Assembly: GCF_003002025.1 (NCBI RefSeq)
Contig: NZ_PVZB01000009.1
Coordinates: forward strand, 235,734-299,733
DNA length: 64,000 nucleotides
Direction: 5' to 3'
From: Paraburkholderia sp. BL25I1N1
Lineage (GTDB): Bacteria > Pseudomonadota > Gammaproteobacteria > Burkholderiales > Burkholderiaceae
Below are positions 27,237-37,027 of this stretch, in pieces (the first letter of the stretch is position 1; each line of letters opens with the position of its first letter). A program made the position numbers and the translations under genes. The notes beneath the pieces are model-generated. The model was not told the origin of the DNA and did not search any database. It saw nothing but the letters and a program-made list of their open reading frames with translations.

Positions 27237-28130
27237 ATGAACACGTCCAAGACTCCCCCCCAAGGCGACTGGCGCATCGACCGCGAGCGCGCCGTCGCGC
27301 TGTTCGGCCCGCACGCGCACGACTGGCCGATCGAAATCGTCGAGGAAACCGGCTCGACCAACGCCGACCTGATGACGCGCGTCAAAGCGCTGCCGCGCAA
27401 GGCCGGCGCGCTGCCGCGGCCGATCGTGCGGGTCGCGTATCTGCAAACCGCCGGGCGTGGCCGCCGCGGTCGTCCGTGGTATGCGGAGCCCGGCAATGCG
27501 CTGCTGTTTTCGGTGGCGTGCGTATTGCCGCGTCCGCTCGAAGGGCTCGCAGGCCTGAGTCTCGCGGTGGGCGTCGCATTGGTCGACGGGCTGCGCTCGC
27601 TGCCGGTTGCCGGTCCCGGCCAGATCGCGCTGAAGTGGCCGAACGACGTCCTGCTCGAAGGCGACAAGCTGGCCGGCATCCTGATCGAAACCGCGTGGAG
27701 CACCGACGACGCCAGCGCGGTGGTGATCGGCATCGGCACCAATGTGAAGGGCGCGGACGAACTCGCGGCCAAAGTCGGCGCGTTGAACGCCGGCGTGCCG
27801 CCGCAGGCGCGCGGCACCGCGCCGACCGCCTTGCAGCGCGCGCTGCCCAACGCCAACCTCACCGACACGCTCGCCGCCGAACTGAACGCGCTCGAACCCG
27901 CCTTGCAGCGCTTCGGCGCTGAAGGTTTCGCGCCGTTTCAGGCACGCTGGAACGCGGTGCACGCTTATGCGGGCCGCGAAGTGGTGTTGCTGGACCAAGG
28001 CCAGGAACAGATGCGTGGGGTGGCGGCGGGCGTCGACGAGCGCGGCCAGTTGCTGCTCGACACCGCCACCGGCCGCGAGGTCGTTGCGACCGGCGACGTT
28101 TCGCTGCGTCTGGCCGACGGTGCCGCATGA
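27237..28130 (+). CDS. birA: Biotin--[acetyl-CoA-carboxylase] ligase
   Basis: A 297-residue ligase that makes biotinyl-AMP and biotinylates the carboxyl carrier protein. Visible are [10 protein letters not shown], the nucleotide loop [17 protein letters not shown] and [20 protein letters not shown]. The C-terminal SH3-like domain includes [20 protein letters not shown]. There is no N-terminal DNA-binding domain, so it is a monofunctional ligase rather than a repressor. Its stop overlaps the coaX start by 4 nt, the conserved BirA-CoaX order of beta-proteobacteria. Confidence 0.93.
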   Translation: MNTSKTPPQGDWRIDRERAVALFGPHAHDWPIEIVEETGSTNADLMTRVKALPRKAGALPRPIVRVAYLQTAGRGRRGRPWYAEPGNALLFSVACVLPRPLEGLAGLSLAVGVALVDGLRSLPVAGPGQIALKWPNDVLLEGDKLAGILIETAWSTDDASAVVIGIGTNVKGADELAAKVGALNAGVPPQARGTAPTALQRALPNANLTDTLAAELNALEPALQRFGAEGFAPFQARWNAVHAYAGREVVLLDQGQEQMRGVAAGVDERGQLLLDTATGREVVATGDVSLRLADGAA

Positions 28131-28939
28131 CGAGCGGCGCGCCTGATTTGCTGATCGACGCGGGCAATAGCCGTATCAAGTGGGCGCTGGTTCAGGCGGA
28201 CGGTACGCAGATCGCGGCCGGCGCGCTGGCTCACGGCGGCGCGGATCAGCCGGACTGGTCAAACTTGCCGAGGCCGCGCGGCGCGTGGTTGTCCAATGTC
28301 GCGGGTGAAAATGTCGCGGCGCGGATTGCCGCCTTGCTCGACGCACGCTGGCCACAGCTGTCGCTCACGACTATCCGCGCTTCCGCGCAGCAATGCGGCG
28401 TAACCAATAGCTACACCACGCCGCATGCACTTGGCAGCGACCGCTGGGCCGGCATGATCGGCGCGCATGCGGCGTTTCCCGGCGAACATCTGCTGATCGC
28501 GACATTCGGCACGGCGACCACGCTGGAAGCGTTGCGCGCGGACGGCTGCTTTGTCGGCGGTCTGATCGCGCCAGGCTGGAGCTTGATGATGCGCTCGCTG
28601 GGCGAACACACCGCGCAACTGCCGACGCTCGACGCCCACGCCGCACGCGGTCTGCTCGACGGCGGCATGCCCGACGCGGCGCGCGGCGGGCCGTTCTTCG
28701 CGACGGACACGCCGCGCTCGCTATCCGCCGGTTGCACGTTGGCGCAAGCGGGCTTGATCGAACGGATGTGGCGCGATTTGCAGGATGAATGGCAGGTGCC
28801 GGTGCGGCTCGTAGTCAGCGGCGGCGCCGTGGACGAAGTGGCGAGCGCACTGAAAGTGCCGCATACTCGCCACGATTCGCTGGTGCTGTCCGGCCTCGCG
28901 CTGATTGCTGCCGAGCGCGCCTTGGAACGCGGCAACTGA
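28127..28939 (+). CDS. coaX: Type III pantothenate kinase
   Basis: A 270-residue kinase for the first step of coenzyme A synthesis. The ASKHA nucleotide fold shows [19 protein letters not shown], the phrase [20 protein letters not shown] with the catalytic aspartate, and [10 protein letters not shown] followed by GGLIAPGW. It is translationally coupled to birA. A small membrane-protein gene follows 53 nt later. Confidence 0.93.
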   Translation: MTSGAPDLLIDAGNSRIKWALVQADGTQIAAGALAHGGADQPDWSNLPRPRGAWLSNVAGENVAARIAALLDARWPQLSLTTIRASAQQCGVTNSYTTPHALGSDRWAGMIGAHAAFPGEHLLIATFGTATTLEALRADGCFVGGLIAPGWSLMMRSLGEHTAQLPTLDAHAARGLLDGGMPDAARGGPFFATDTPRSLSAGCTLAQAGLIERMWRDLQDEWQVPVRLVVSGGAVDEVASALKVPHTRHDSLVLSGLALIAAERALERGN

Positions 28940-28992
28940 ATCGCGACCAACGGCATAACGGTGGCTCAACTTCTGGACGGGGAAAACCAATA

Positions 28993-29232
28993 ATGCTGCG
29001 CTGGCTGATCGCCATATTGTTTCTTGCCAATATGCTGGCATTCGTCGCAGTGCGCGGCGTGTTCGGCCCGACGCCCACAGCCGGCGGACGCGAGCCCAAC
29101 CATCTGAATCGCCAGGTTCATCAGGAATGGCTGAAGGTGCAGCCGGTCACTGCCGCGGAGGCTGCCGACCAAGCCGTTGTAGGCGGTCCGGCGCCGGTGG
29201 CGCCGATCGCGGCATCCGCGCTTTCGCAGTAA
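28993..29232 (+). CDS. Small hypothetical membrane-anchored protein
   Basis: A 79-residue protein with one N-terminal membrane helix (LRWLIAILFLANMLAFVAVR) and a short proline/alanine-rich outside tail. The start is the ATG at 28993, preceded by a GGGGAA-type site. It resembles the N-terminal piece of SPOR-type proteins that often follow coaX, but no SPOR domain is present. Function is unknown. It is co-directional with birA-coaX. Confidence 0.65.
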   Translation: MLRWLIAILFLANMLAFVAVRGVFGPTPTAGGREPNHLNRQVHQEWLKVQPVTAAEAADQAVVGGPAPVAPIAASALSQ

Positions 29233-29323
29233 GTCGCTCGCTGTCTTGCTGCGTGCGAAGCGCGTTTCGACGCGCGCGACGCGAGTCCCGAAGCTGGTGA
29301 GAGACTCGCGCCGCAGCCGGCCA

Positions 29324-29806
29324 CTAGCCTTGCGTGCGAACTTTCTTCAGTAGCGCGGTCGTCGAGCGGTCGTGCTCGAAGGGAATCGCCAACGCCTTAC
29401 CGCCCCAGCTTCGCACAATGGCCGACTCGGGCAACACGTCCATGTCGTAGTCGCCGCCCTTCACGAGCACGTCCGGCCGCACCGCCGAAATTAGCTCGAC
29501 GGGCGTCTTCTCGCCGAAGCACACCACGTAGTCGACACTCTCCAGCGCCGCCAGCAAGGCCATGCGGTCAGCCTCGTTATTGATGGGCCGGTCGTCGCCT
29601 TTGCCGAGCATGCGCACCGACGCATCGCTATTCACACCGACGATCAGACAAGCGCCCAAAGCCTTGGCATCGGCGAGATAAGTCACGTGCCCGCGATGCA
29701 GGATATCGAACACGCCGTTGGTAAACACAACCGGCGCCTTCAGCGAGGGACGCAGCGTCACCAGTGCATCGCGCGTGAGAATCTTGCGTTCAAAAATGGC
29801 AGCCAT
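29324..29806 (-). CDS. rfaE2: D-glycero-beta-D-manno-heptose 1-phosphate adenylyltransferase
   Basis: A 160-residue nucleotidyltransferase that makes ADP-heptose precursor for the LPS inner core. The HxGH motif is in FTNGVFDILHRGHVTYLADA (about residues 27-46). GVNSDASVRMLGKG and the late RSTTALL form the rest of the ATP site. It is the stand-alone C-terminal half of HldE, as usual in Burkholderiaceae. A strong bidirectional hairpin lies upstream between it and the ferritin-like gene. Confidence 0.92.
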   Translation of the reverse strand: MAAIFERKILTRDALVTLRPSLKAPVVFTNGVFDILHRGHVTYLADAKALGACLIVGVNSDASVRMLGKGDDRPINNEADRMALLAALESVDYVVCFGEKTPVELISAVRPDVLVKGGDYDMDVLPESAIVRSWGGKALAIPFEHDRSTTALLKKVRTQG

Positions 29807-29864
29807 GGAGAAATCGGAAAGGACAGGAAGGTGTCGTCACCATACACGATGGGTCGCATGAAAC

Positions 29865-29902
29865 AAAACGGCCTGGCGCACATAAATGCGCCAGGCCGTT
29901 TT
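29865..29902. terminator. Strong bidirectional terminator (16-bp perfect stem)
   Basis: Stem AAAACGGCCTGGCGCA pairs perfectly with its complement around the 6-nt loop CATAAA, with T-runs on the plus strand and on the minus strand. It lies downstream of the minus-strand ferritin-like gene (stop at 29960), which it most likely terminates. Confidence 0.9.
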
Positions 29903-29959
29903 CTTTTAAACCAGTTCGCGGCGCGCGGCGCCGCAAACCGAATCACATGCTCGCGACCC

Positions 29960-30832
29960 TCAGGCCGGTTGCTCCGCCGACTTCTGCTCAGCCTGCAGAC
30001 GCAGAACCACTTCCTTGCGGTAGCGGTTCAATTCCTGCGCGGTATTGAACGTGCGCTCGAACAGAATGGACAGGTTGTGCAGAATGCGCTCGACCACTTT
30101 CTTTTCCCAGCCGTCGTCGAAACGGATCTGTTCGTCGAGCCAGCGTTCCAGCCACTCCGGATCCGGCAGACGCGACTGAATCGTGTCGCGCGGGAACAGT
30201 GCCTGGTTCACGTGCAGGTTGGTGGGGTGCAGCGGCTTTTCCGTGCGGCGAGCCGAGGCCATCAGCACACCGATCTTCGCAAACGCGGCGCGCGCAATGT
30301 CGCCGGTTTGCGCCATGGCCTTCTTCATGTAGCGCAGATAGGCGCCGCCATGCCGCGCTTCGTCGCGCGAAATGGTTTCGTAGATGTGTTTGATGACGGG
30401 CTCGGTGTGCCATTCGGCCGCACGGCGATACCAGTGATTCAGGCGGATCTCGCCGCAGAAGTGCAGCATTAGCGTTTCGAGCGGCGGCGCCGGATCGAAT
30501 TCGAAGCGCACGGCGTGCAGTTCTTCTTCGGTCGGGCACATTTCCGGCTTGAAGCGGCGCAGATATTCCATCAGCACCAGCGAATGCTTCTGTTCTTCGA
30601 AGAACCACACGCTCATGAACGCGGAGAAATCGCTGTCGTGATGGTTGTCACGGAGAAACATTTCCGTGGCGGGCAACGCCGACCATTCGGTGATCGCGTT
30701 CATCTTGATCGTCGCTGCCTGCTCGTCGGTCAATAGCGAAGCGTCGAACTTGTCCCAGGGAATGTCTTTCTCCATGTCCCATCGAACGGATTCGAGCGAT
30801 TTATAAAGTTCCGGATAAAGCATGGTGTTCAT
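29960..30832 (-). CDS. Ferritin-like diiron protein
   Basis: A 290-residue all-helical protein with a diiron carboxylate pattern: glutamate in LPATEMFLRD, then FFEEQKHSLVL (ExxH), CGEIRLNHWYRR and SRDEARHGGAYLR (second ExxH). It resembles the acyl-ACP desaturase/ferritin-like superfamily, but no substrate is known. The ATG at 30832 has a GGGTGGGA site before it. A perfect inverted repeat (30872-30886) lies 40 nt upstream in the promoter area. The hairpin at 29865-29902 ends the unit. Confidence 0.75.
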   Translation of the reverse strand: MNTMLYPELYKSLESVRWDMEKDIPWDKFDASLLTDEQAATIKMNAITEWSALPATEMFLRDNHHDSDFSAFMSVWFFEEQKHSLVLMEYLRRFKPEMCPTEEELHAVRFEFDPAPPLETLMLHFCGEIRLNHWYRRAAEWHTEPVIKHIYETISRDEARHGGAYLRYMKKAMAQTGDIARAAFAKIGVLMASARRTEKPLHPTNLHVNQALFPRDTIQSRLPDPEWLERWLDEQIRFDDGWEKKVVERILHNLSILFERTFNTAQELNRYRKEVVLRLQAEQKSAEQPA

Positions 30833-31393
30833 AGTCCCACCCCTGTTCTGCGCATACTGTGTGTCTGTCACTACTACGTTGTAGTACTTTTGCTCACGAC
30901 GAACGGGTCGCACCGTATGTGCTCCGTTTGCCGGCCAAGCATTCAATTTTACGCGGTAATCTGCCGCCTAGATGCACTGGCGGCAAAGAAGTCCAGGCGT
31001 TTGCGCATGCGCGACTAGTCCTACGTTACGCGCTGCGCGGCCAACCGTGGGTGAGGGATACCCCGTGCCTGAGGTCGAGCCAGTTTGCGATGAAAACCGC
31101 ACCGTCCAGCCCTGCGCCGGTGTTGCCGGCCGCGAATGGAGCAAGGGCGGCTGGATTGGTAGTTTTCAGCGCACGCCCAAAAGCCTAATTAAGCTTACAC
31201 AATGATAGCACGCTGACTTGACCGAACCCGCGCCGTAACAGTCGCAATTCCGGTGCCTGGCTGACCGTGCGCAAGAAATCGTGCGATTCGCGGAGTGTGG
31301 CGGACGATCGGGGTCAAAAGCGTGACAGACGGCGAACCTGGCCTTCTGTGTGTCTTTAATACCCGCGTCACGCCGCAGCATTTCATTCCTGCC
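30833..31393. other. 561-nt gap without a supported gene
   Basis: Between the ferritin-like gene and phaM. Apart from the operator-like repeat near its left end nothing is recognised. Open frames here are short, with composition typical of random GC-rich frames. An AT-rich patch at about 31185-31210 could be a promoter, but no gene begins beside it. Confidence 0.4.
30872..30886. promoter_or_regulatory. Operator-like inverted repeat upstream of the ferritin-like gene
   Basis: A perfect palindrome, TACTAC, spacer GTT, GTAGTA. It lies 40 nt before the ATG of the minus-strand diiron protein gene, where a repressor or activator would bind. The regulator is unknown. No regulator gene is adjacent. 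Confidence 0.5.
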
Positions 31394-32209
31394 TTAAGTA
31401 GACTTTTTCGTGGTTTTCGGACTGGCGCTTGCGCCGCTCGTGCGCTTTGTCGCCGCAGGCGCCCGCTTCGCGGCCGGCCGCTTGGCTTCCGACTCAGCGG
31501 CTTCCGCGTCCCGCGCCTGCGGCGCGTTGGGCGCTGGCTCCCCGCCCGCTGGCGAAGCGGCCGCATCGTCGTCCGGAACGAAATCAGACGCCTCGGCGCC
31601 CGCTCCGACGGCCGGTGGTTGCGTCATCGCGAACTGGGCGATCTGGTTGAACTGCGATTGCAGCAGATTCCACCATGCGGATGCGTCGAATGGCGGCGTG
31701 GCCGGCGCCTCCTCTTCCCCACCCGCCGGCTCCTCAGCCGAAGCAGCGGCGCTCGTCGCGGCAGCCGACGCCGGCGCCGATGCAGGCGCCGCCGGATGCG
31801 GCCAGCCTCTCGCGGCCGCGGGACTCGGCGCGGCCGACTCCGCCGCGGGTTGCGACATCGACGACTGCGCGAACGCGCCGAACGCGCGCAGTGTTGCGAG
31901 CGTCGCGCGCTGCACTTCGAGCGCCTGAATCGCGGACTGCAGCATGCTCAGATTCAGCTTGAGCCATTGTTCGACCGCCCGCATGTCGGTGATGCGCTTG
32001 TCGAGTTCCTCGACATTGGTGAGCGGCGCCATCATGTCGGACATCATCGAGAGCGAAGGCCCGAGGCCGCCGCCGGCCGGCTGCGTGCCCGAAAAAGCCG
32101 AGCCGAACGGCGACAGCCGCATCATTCCCCACATGCGTTCTAGCATTTCAGCGGGCGGGAAACCGGGAAAGCCGGGAAAGGGCGGCGTGGAGTCAGGAGT
32201 GTCGGTCAT
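31394..32209 (-). CDS. phaM: PHA granule-associated protein PhaM
   Basis: A 271-residue protein of the PhaM family, which activates PHA synthase and tethers granules to the nucleoid. The N-terminal region has the family blocks MLERMWGMMRLSPFG and NVEELDKRITDMRAVEQWLK. The middle is Ala/Pro-rich and low complexity. The C-terminal tail is rich in lysine and arginine (KRPAAKRAPAATKR), as expected for nucleoid binding. It is the last gene of a minus-strand set with an enoyl-CoA hydratase upstream, compatible with supplying or storing acyl-CoAs. Confidence 0.85.
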   Translation of the reverse strand: MTDTPDSTPPFPGFPGFPPAEMLERMWGMMRLSPFGSAFSGTQPAGGGLGPSLSMMSDMMAPLTNVEELDKRITDMRAVEQWLKLNLSMLQSAIQALEVQRATLATLRAFGAFAQSSMSQPAAESAAPSPAAARGWPHPAAPASAPASAAATSAAASAEEPAGGEEEAPATPPFDASAWWNLLQSQFNQIAQFAMTQPPAVGAGAEASDFVPDDDAAASPAGGEPAPNAPQARDAEAAESEAKRPAAKRAPAATKRTSGASASPKTTKKST

Positions 32210-32306
32210 GCTTGTCGCCTCGCTGCGTAAATTGGAGAAGAAGCGGTAAGGAAGGGGCGCCGTTCCGGGCGCGTCCTGTTTCGATCATACCGTGCGGGAG
32301 GCGGCC

Positions 32307-33194
32307 TCAGGAACGCTCGCCGCCTGTCGCGCCGCCGTTCGACGGCTGACCGCGCCACGGATCGGCGCCGCCGAAATCCGGCGCGCGCCGCTCGCGCAGC
32401 GAGTTGACGCCTTCGCGTACATCCGGCCCGGCAAAGCCCATGAATTCGAGCGCGAGCGAGGTATCGAACGCCGGCCCCGCCGAGCGCAACCAGTTGTTCA
32501 ACGCGTACTTGGTCCAGCGAATCGCCGTTTGCGAGCCGTTGGCCAGCTTCTGCGCGACCTCGAATGCTTTGGGCAGCAGATCGTTTTCGTCGACGGCGAG
32601 CGAGACGAGGCCGATGCGCTCCGCCTCTTCGCCGCTCACCGGCTCGCACAGCATCAGGTAATACTTGGCCTTCGCCATGCCGCACAGAAGCGGCCAGACG
32701 ATCGCCGCGTGATCGCCGGCGGCCACGCCGAGACGCGTATGACCGTCGATGATCCGCGCTGTCTTCGTCGCGATCGAGATGTCGGCGAGCAGCCCCGCCA
32801 CGAGCCCGGCACCTACCGCCGGTCCGTGCATCGCCGATACAACAGGCTTGCTGCAATTGATCACGTTGTAGACCAGATCGCGCGCCTCGCGCCACACCCT
32901 TGCGCGTACGTCGAAATCGGTGGCCATGTCTTCGACGAGTTGCAGGTCGCCGCCCGCCGAAAAGCCCTTGCCTTCGCCGCGAATGATCGCCACACGCGTG
33001 TCGGGATCGCGGTCGATGTCGCGCCAGATTTCCGCGAGTTCGAAATGCATGCGCGCGTTGGCGGTAGCAAGCGCGCTCTTGTTGGCGCCCTCACCGCTCA
33101 TCACGACTTCGAGCACGCCATGCGGATGGCGATGCAACTGAAGCGACTGGTAGTGCGCGTAGAACGCGTCGTTCCGGTGTGGTGCCTGAGACAT
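32307..33194 (-). CDS. Enoyl-CoA hydratase/isomerase family protein
   Basis: A 295-residue crotonase-fold enzyme. The oxyanion-hole segments are [13 protein letters not shown] (about residues 80-92) and [20 protein letters not shown]. The canonical hydratase glutamates are not obvious, so isomerase, hydrolase or lyase chemistry is also possible. The chosen start is the ATG at 33194. An upstream ATG at 33242 in the same frame directly abuts the stop of the preceding gene and would allow coupling; neither has a strong ribosome site. Confidence 0.8.
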   Translation of the reverse strand: MSQAPHRNDAFYAHYQSLQLHRHPHGVLEVVMSGEGANKSALATANARMHFELAEIWRDIDRDPDTRVAIIRGEGKGFSAGGDLQLVEDMATDFDVRARVWREARDLVYNVINCSKPVVSAMHGPAVGAGLVAGLLADISIATKTARIIDGHTRLGVAAGDHAAIVWPLLCGMAKAKYYLMLCEPVSGEEAERIGLVSLAVDENDLLPKAFEVAQKLANGSQTAIRWTKYALNNWLRSAGPAFDTSLALEFMGFAGPDVREGVNSLRERRAPDFGGADPWRGQPSNGGATGGERS

Positions 33195-33242
33195 GATGAG
33201 CAATCCGTATATCGGTGTTTCGTTGAACCGTGCAGCGTTCAT

Positions 33243-34478
33243 TCAACGCGGCTGATAAACCCACTTCGCATTCTTGATTTCGACCATCACACGCGCCCGC
33301 TGATCGAGCCCGAGGTGATCCGTGGCGCTCATGTTGACGACGCCATTGGTATCCGCGAGACCGCGTGTCGCTTCGAGCGCATCGCGCAGCGCGCGGCGAA
33401 ATTCCGGCGTGCCCGGCGCGCCGCTCTTCAACGCGATCGGCACGGCGTTGTTGAGCAACATGCCCGCGTCCCACGTGTACGAGCCGAACGCCGAGACACT
33501 GCCCGCGCCGCGCACCGCTTCAAAGCGCGCGATGTAGTCGAGCGCGAGCCGCTTGGCCGGATGATCCGCCGGCAATTGCGCGGCGACCAGCACCGGACTC
33601 GCGGGCAGGAAGGTGCCATTGCAATCGGCGCCGCACACGCGCAGGAAGTCGTTATTCCCGACTCCGTGATTGTGATAGATCAGGCCTTTGTAGCCGCGCT
33701 CCCTCAGTGTCTTCGGCGGCAAGGCGGCGGGCGTGCCGGCCGCGCCCACCACCACCGCGTCGGGATGCGTCGCGAGAATCTTGAGAACCTGGCCGGTCAC
33801 GCTCGGATCGGTGCGATTGAAGCGCTCGCTCGCCACCATGTCGATGTGATGCAGTTGCGCGAACTTCGCGACCTCGGTATAGAAGGTCTCGCCGAGCGCG
33901 TCGGCCTGGCCGATGAACGCGATGGTTTTGACGCCGTGCAGGCTGGCATGTTCGGCAATCGCCGACGCCATCATCGCGTCGGTTTGCGGCGTCTTGAAGA
34001 CCCAGTGGCGTTTCGCATCCACCGGCTCGATGATTTTCGCCGACGAGGCCAGCGAGATCATCGGCGTTTGACCTTCGGCGACCACGTCGATCATCGCCAG
34101 CGAATTCGGCGTGATGGACGACCCGATGATCGCGTCGACGCGATTCTCGGAGATCAGCTTCTTGGTGTCCTGCACGGCCTGCGTGGTATCGGATGCATCG
34201 TCGAGCACAATGTATTCGACGCTCTGACCGCCGATCTGTTTGGGCAGCAGCGCGACCGTGTCGCGCGCGGGAATGCCGAGCGACGCGGCCGGTCCGGTGA
34301 GCGACAGCACGAGGCCGATTTTCACTTGCGCCAACGCGATGCCGGGCAACACGCTGGCAAGCGCGGCGCATAACGCGACGGTGCAGCGCGCTAGGTGATC
34401 GCGCAAGGGCGTCAGGCGCGAGTAGCTGGACGCGCGAGCGCGCCCGGTTTCGGGTTCAAGGAATTCGATTCGCGGCAT
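33243..34478 (-). CDS. Branched-chain amino acid-type ABC substrate-binding protein (orphan)
   Basis: A 411-residue periplasmic binding protein of the LivK/peripla_BP_6 class. The ATG at 34478 has a strong GAGGAG site. The N-region is unusually long (about 30 polar residues) before the hydrophobic core (VALCAALASVLPGIALA). The mature phrases VKIGLVLSLTGPAASLGIP and VEYIVLDDASDTTQAVQDTK are typical. No permease or ATPase genes accompany it. Neighbours (a fumarylacetoacetase-family protein and a crotonase) suggest an aromatic or acyl ligand, which is inference. Confidence 0.85.
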   Translation of the reverse strand: MPRIEFLEPETGRARASSYSRLTPLRDHLARCTVALCAALASVLPGIALAQVKIGLVLSLTGPAASLGIPARDTVALLPKQIGGQSVEYIVLDDASDTTQAVQDTKKLISENRVDAIIGSSITPNSLAMIDVVAEGQTPMISLASSAKIIEPVDAKRHWVFKTPQTDAMMASAIAEHASLHGVKTIAFIGQADALGETFYTEVAKFAQLHHIDMVASERFNRTDPSVTGQVLKILATHPDAVVVGAAGTPAALPPKTLRERGYKGLIYHNHGVGNNDFLRVCGADCNGTFLPASPVLVAAQLPADHPAKRLALDYIARFEAVRGAGSVSAFGSYTWDAGMLLNNAVPIALKSGAPGTPEFRRALRDALEATRGLADTNGVVNMSATDHLGLDQRARVMVEIKNAKWVYQPR

Positions 34479-34734
34479 GCTGTCTCCTCACGTCGGTTTT
34501 TCGTTTTGATGTACTGCCGATGTCCCGGCTCATGCCCTGCTCACGTGCCGTTCATACGCGGCTTCGCGACAGTCCTGCGAGGAACCCGCAGTCAGCCACC
34601 CCGGCCATGCCGTCGCGCCAGTCAGTGTAGCCGCGCGCACTCGCCGTGGCATCGGGCGAAACCCTTTCGGATCGGAACGAAGCACGCGAATGCGGGCGTG
34701 ACCGGCAGGCCACGTTCCGCACAACGGCGGTGCG

Positions 34735-35718
34735 TCAATCCAGTGGCGCGATGCCCTGGTCGATCGAACCGAAAATCGACTTGCCCGCTTCGTCGAACAT
34801 TTCGATTTTCACCGTATCGCCGTACTTCATAAACTCGGTCTGCGGCGCGCCGTGCTCGATGGTTTCGAGGCAGCGCTTCTCGGCGATACAGCAATAGCCG
34901 CGCTTGGCGTCCTTGTTCGACACCGTGCCCGAGCCGACAATCGCGCCCGCGCGCAGATTGCGCGTTTTCGCGGCGTGCGCGATCAACTGGCCGAAGTGGA
35001 ACACCATGTCCGTGCCGGCATCCGGCTGGCCGACTTTCCTGTTGTTCCAGTGGACGATCATCGGCCGATGCACGCGGCCTTCGCGCCAGTGTTCGCCGAG
35101 TTCGTCGGGCGTCACCGCGACCGGCGCGAACGACGTCGCCGGCTTGCTCTGGAAAAAGCCGAAGCCTTTCGCGAGTTCGGCGGGAATCAGATTGCGCAGC
35201 GACACGTCGTTGACGAGCGTGATCAAACGCACACTTCTGAGCGCCTGGTCGGGCGTGGCGCCCATCGGCACGTCGGAGGTGATCACGGCGACTTCCGCCT
35301 CGAAGTCGATGCCGAATGCTTCGGATGCGCACAGTACGTCGTCTTTCGGTCCGATGAAGTCGTCGCTGCCGCCCTGATACATCAGCGGATCGGTCCAGAA
35401 CTCCGGCGGCATTTCCGCGCCGCGCGCGCGCCGCACCAGTTCGACATGGTTCACATACGACGAGCCGTCGGCCCACTGGAACGCGCGCGGCAGCGGCGCC
35501 ATGCATTCCTTGGCGTCGAACGGAAAAGTGTTGCGCGCGCGGCCCTGATTGAGCGCGTCGTAGAGATCCTGCAGTTGCGGCGCGTAGAAGGCCCAGTCGT
35601 CGAGCACGCGTTGCAACGTGGGCGCGATCGCGTCGGCGACAGCCGCGGTGTGCAAGTCGCGGGACACGACGATCAGCTGACCGTCGCGCGTGCCGTCCTT
35701 CAGCGTGGCAAGTTTCAT
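34735..35718 (-). CDS. Fumarylacetoacetate hydrolase family protein
   Basis: A 327-residue cytoplasmic C-C hydrolase of the FAH fold. The metal site is visible in DFEAEVAVITSDVPMG, and SFAPVAVTPDELGEHW, GQLIAHAAKTRNLRAGAIVGSGTV and YGDTVKIEMFDEAG follow in the family order. This length class includes fumarylacetoacetase-like enzymes of tyrosine and homogentisate breakdown. It is divergent from an IclR regulator, a common arrangement for aromatic-catabolism genes. Confidence 0.85.
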   Translation of the reverse strand: MKLATLKDGTRDGQLIVVSRDLHTAAVADAIAPTLQRVLDDWAFYAPQLQDLYDALNQGRARNTFPFDAKECMAPLPRAFQWADGSSYVNHVELVRRARGAEMPPEFWTDPLMYQGGSDDFIGPKDDVLCASEAFGIDFEAEVAVITSDVPMGATPDQALRSVRLITLVNDVSLRNLIPAELAKGFGFFQSKPATSFAPVAVTPDELGEHWREGRVHRPMIVHWNNRKVGQPDAGTDMVFHFGQLIAHAAKTRNLRAGAIVGSGTVSNKDAKRGYCCIAEKRCLETIEHGAPQTEFMKYGDTVKIEMFDEAGKSIFGSIDQGIAPLD

Positions 35719-35846
35719 AGAGGAATGAACCGTGTTAGTGACGATAGAAGGAATCTATTCTACGATGGTGAATCGGCCCGGCCCAAGTGCCGGCGGTCCG
35801 CCTCACCCGTGTGTCACTTTTTGAATGCGCTGCTCGCGCCTCGCTC

Positions 35847-36749
35847 ATGCCTCCAACTGCCCGCTCCGGCGCTATCCGCACCGACGCCGACTCCGCTGAA
35901 CCGCTCGACCCGGCCGAATCCGACGACGAAGGCGGCGAAAGTGTCGATGGCGGCGAGGAAAAGCTGCGCTCGGGCATCCAGTCGATTGAAGTCGGCTTCA
36001 AATTGCTCGATGTGCTGACCCGCGAGCCGCGCGCCATGATGCTGCGCGATCTCGCCCAGCGTGCCGGCATGAGCCCGGCAAAAGCGCATCGCTATCTGGT
36101 GAGTTTTCTGCGCCTCGGTGTGGTGTCGCAAGACCCGCTGTCGGGCCGTTACGAGCTGGGCGGATTCGCGCTGCAACTGGGACTCGCGCGGCTCGCGCGC
36201 GTCGACGGCGTCAAGCTCGCGCGCATCGCGCTCTCCGAATTGCGCGACCGGCTCGATCTGACGGTCGGCATCGCGGTATGGGGCAATCAGGGGCCGACCA
36301 TGGTGCATTGGATGGAATCGAGCTATCCGGCAAAGGCGTCGCTCAAACTCGGCGATGTGATGCCGCTGCTCAGCTCCGCCACCGGCCTGTTGTTCGCCGC
36401 ATATCTGCCGTCGAGAAAGACTGCCGCGATGCTCGAACGTGAACTGGCTGATTCGCGCCGTTCGTCGCATATCGGCGCGCCCCGCACGCGCGATGAAGTC
36501 GAACAGGTCCTCGCGCAGGTGCGAGAGCACCAGGCGGCGCGTGTCGAAGGCATGTTGCTGCCGACCATTCACGCGTTCTGCATGCCGGTGTTCGACTCGA
36601 CCGGCGAACTCGCGCTTGGGCTCATCGCACTCGGTCATGAGGGCGCGTTCGATATTCGCTGGGGCGGCGAGATCGATACGGCGTTGCGCGACTGCGCAGA
36701 AAAGCTCTCGTATGAGCTGGGGTATAGTGCATCGCCGCGCGACGAATAG
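35847..36749 (+). CDS. IclR-family transcriptional regulator
   Basis: About 300 residues. The N-terminus (about 35 residues) is acidic and disordered. The IclR helix-turn-helix follows (SIEVGFKLLDVLTREPRAMM, then DLAQRAGMSPAKAHRYLVSF), and then the ligand-binding domain with MPLLSSATGLLFAAYLP. The ATG at 35847 was preferred over the in-frame GTG at 35787. It is divergent from the FAH-family gene across about 130 nt and likely regulates it. Confidence 0.87.
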   Translation: MPPTARSGAIRTDADSAEPLDPAESDDEGGESVDGGEEKLRSGIQSIEVGFKLLDVLTREPRAMMLRDLAQRAGMSPAKAHRYLVSFLRLGVVSQDPLSGRYELGGFALQLGLARLARVDGVKLARIALSELRDRLDLTVGIAVWGNQGPTMVHWMESSYPAKASLKLGDVMPLLSSATGLLFAAYLPSRKTAAMLERELADSRRSSHIGAPRTRDEVEQVLAQVREHQAARVEGMLLPTIHAFCMPVFDSTGELALGLIALGHEGAFDIRWGGEIDTALRDCAEKLSYELGYSASPRDE

Positions 36750-37027
36750 GTGTGATGCGGCGCGTTGGGTGCGTGGCGCGTTGCAGGGTTTGACGCGAAA
36801 CCAGCCGGCAAGCATGGCGGCACCGCGCTGCGTGTACTGTTCCGGGTCTTGAACGTGCGCGTGTTTTCAACCGCGCGGAACATCGCTCGCGGCGATGCGG
36901 TCGAATCGGTTCGCTGCCCGCCTTGTACGCTTCAAGCATCAGGCCTGGCGCCGTTGTCGTATTCACCCCGCTCGCACGCGCTGCGACTCAATCTCGAAGC
37001 TACCCGCCCGCACACAAGCACTGACCG

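Noticed and set aside
30859..31205. Open frames in the gap between the ferritin-like gene and phaM
   Set aside because: No ribosome site, no recognisable domain, Arg/Cys/Pro-rich composition like frame noise.
32292..34373. 693-codon plus-strand open frame opposite the crotonase and Liv-type binding protein
   Set aside because: Same shadow composition, antisense to two well-formed proteins.
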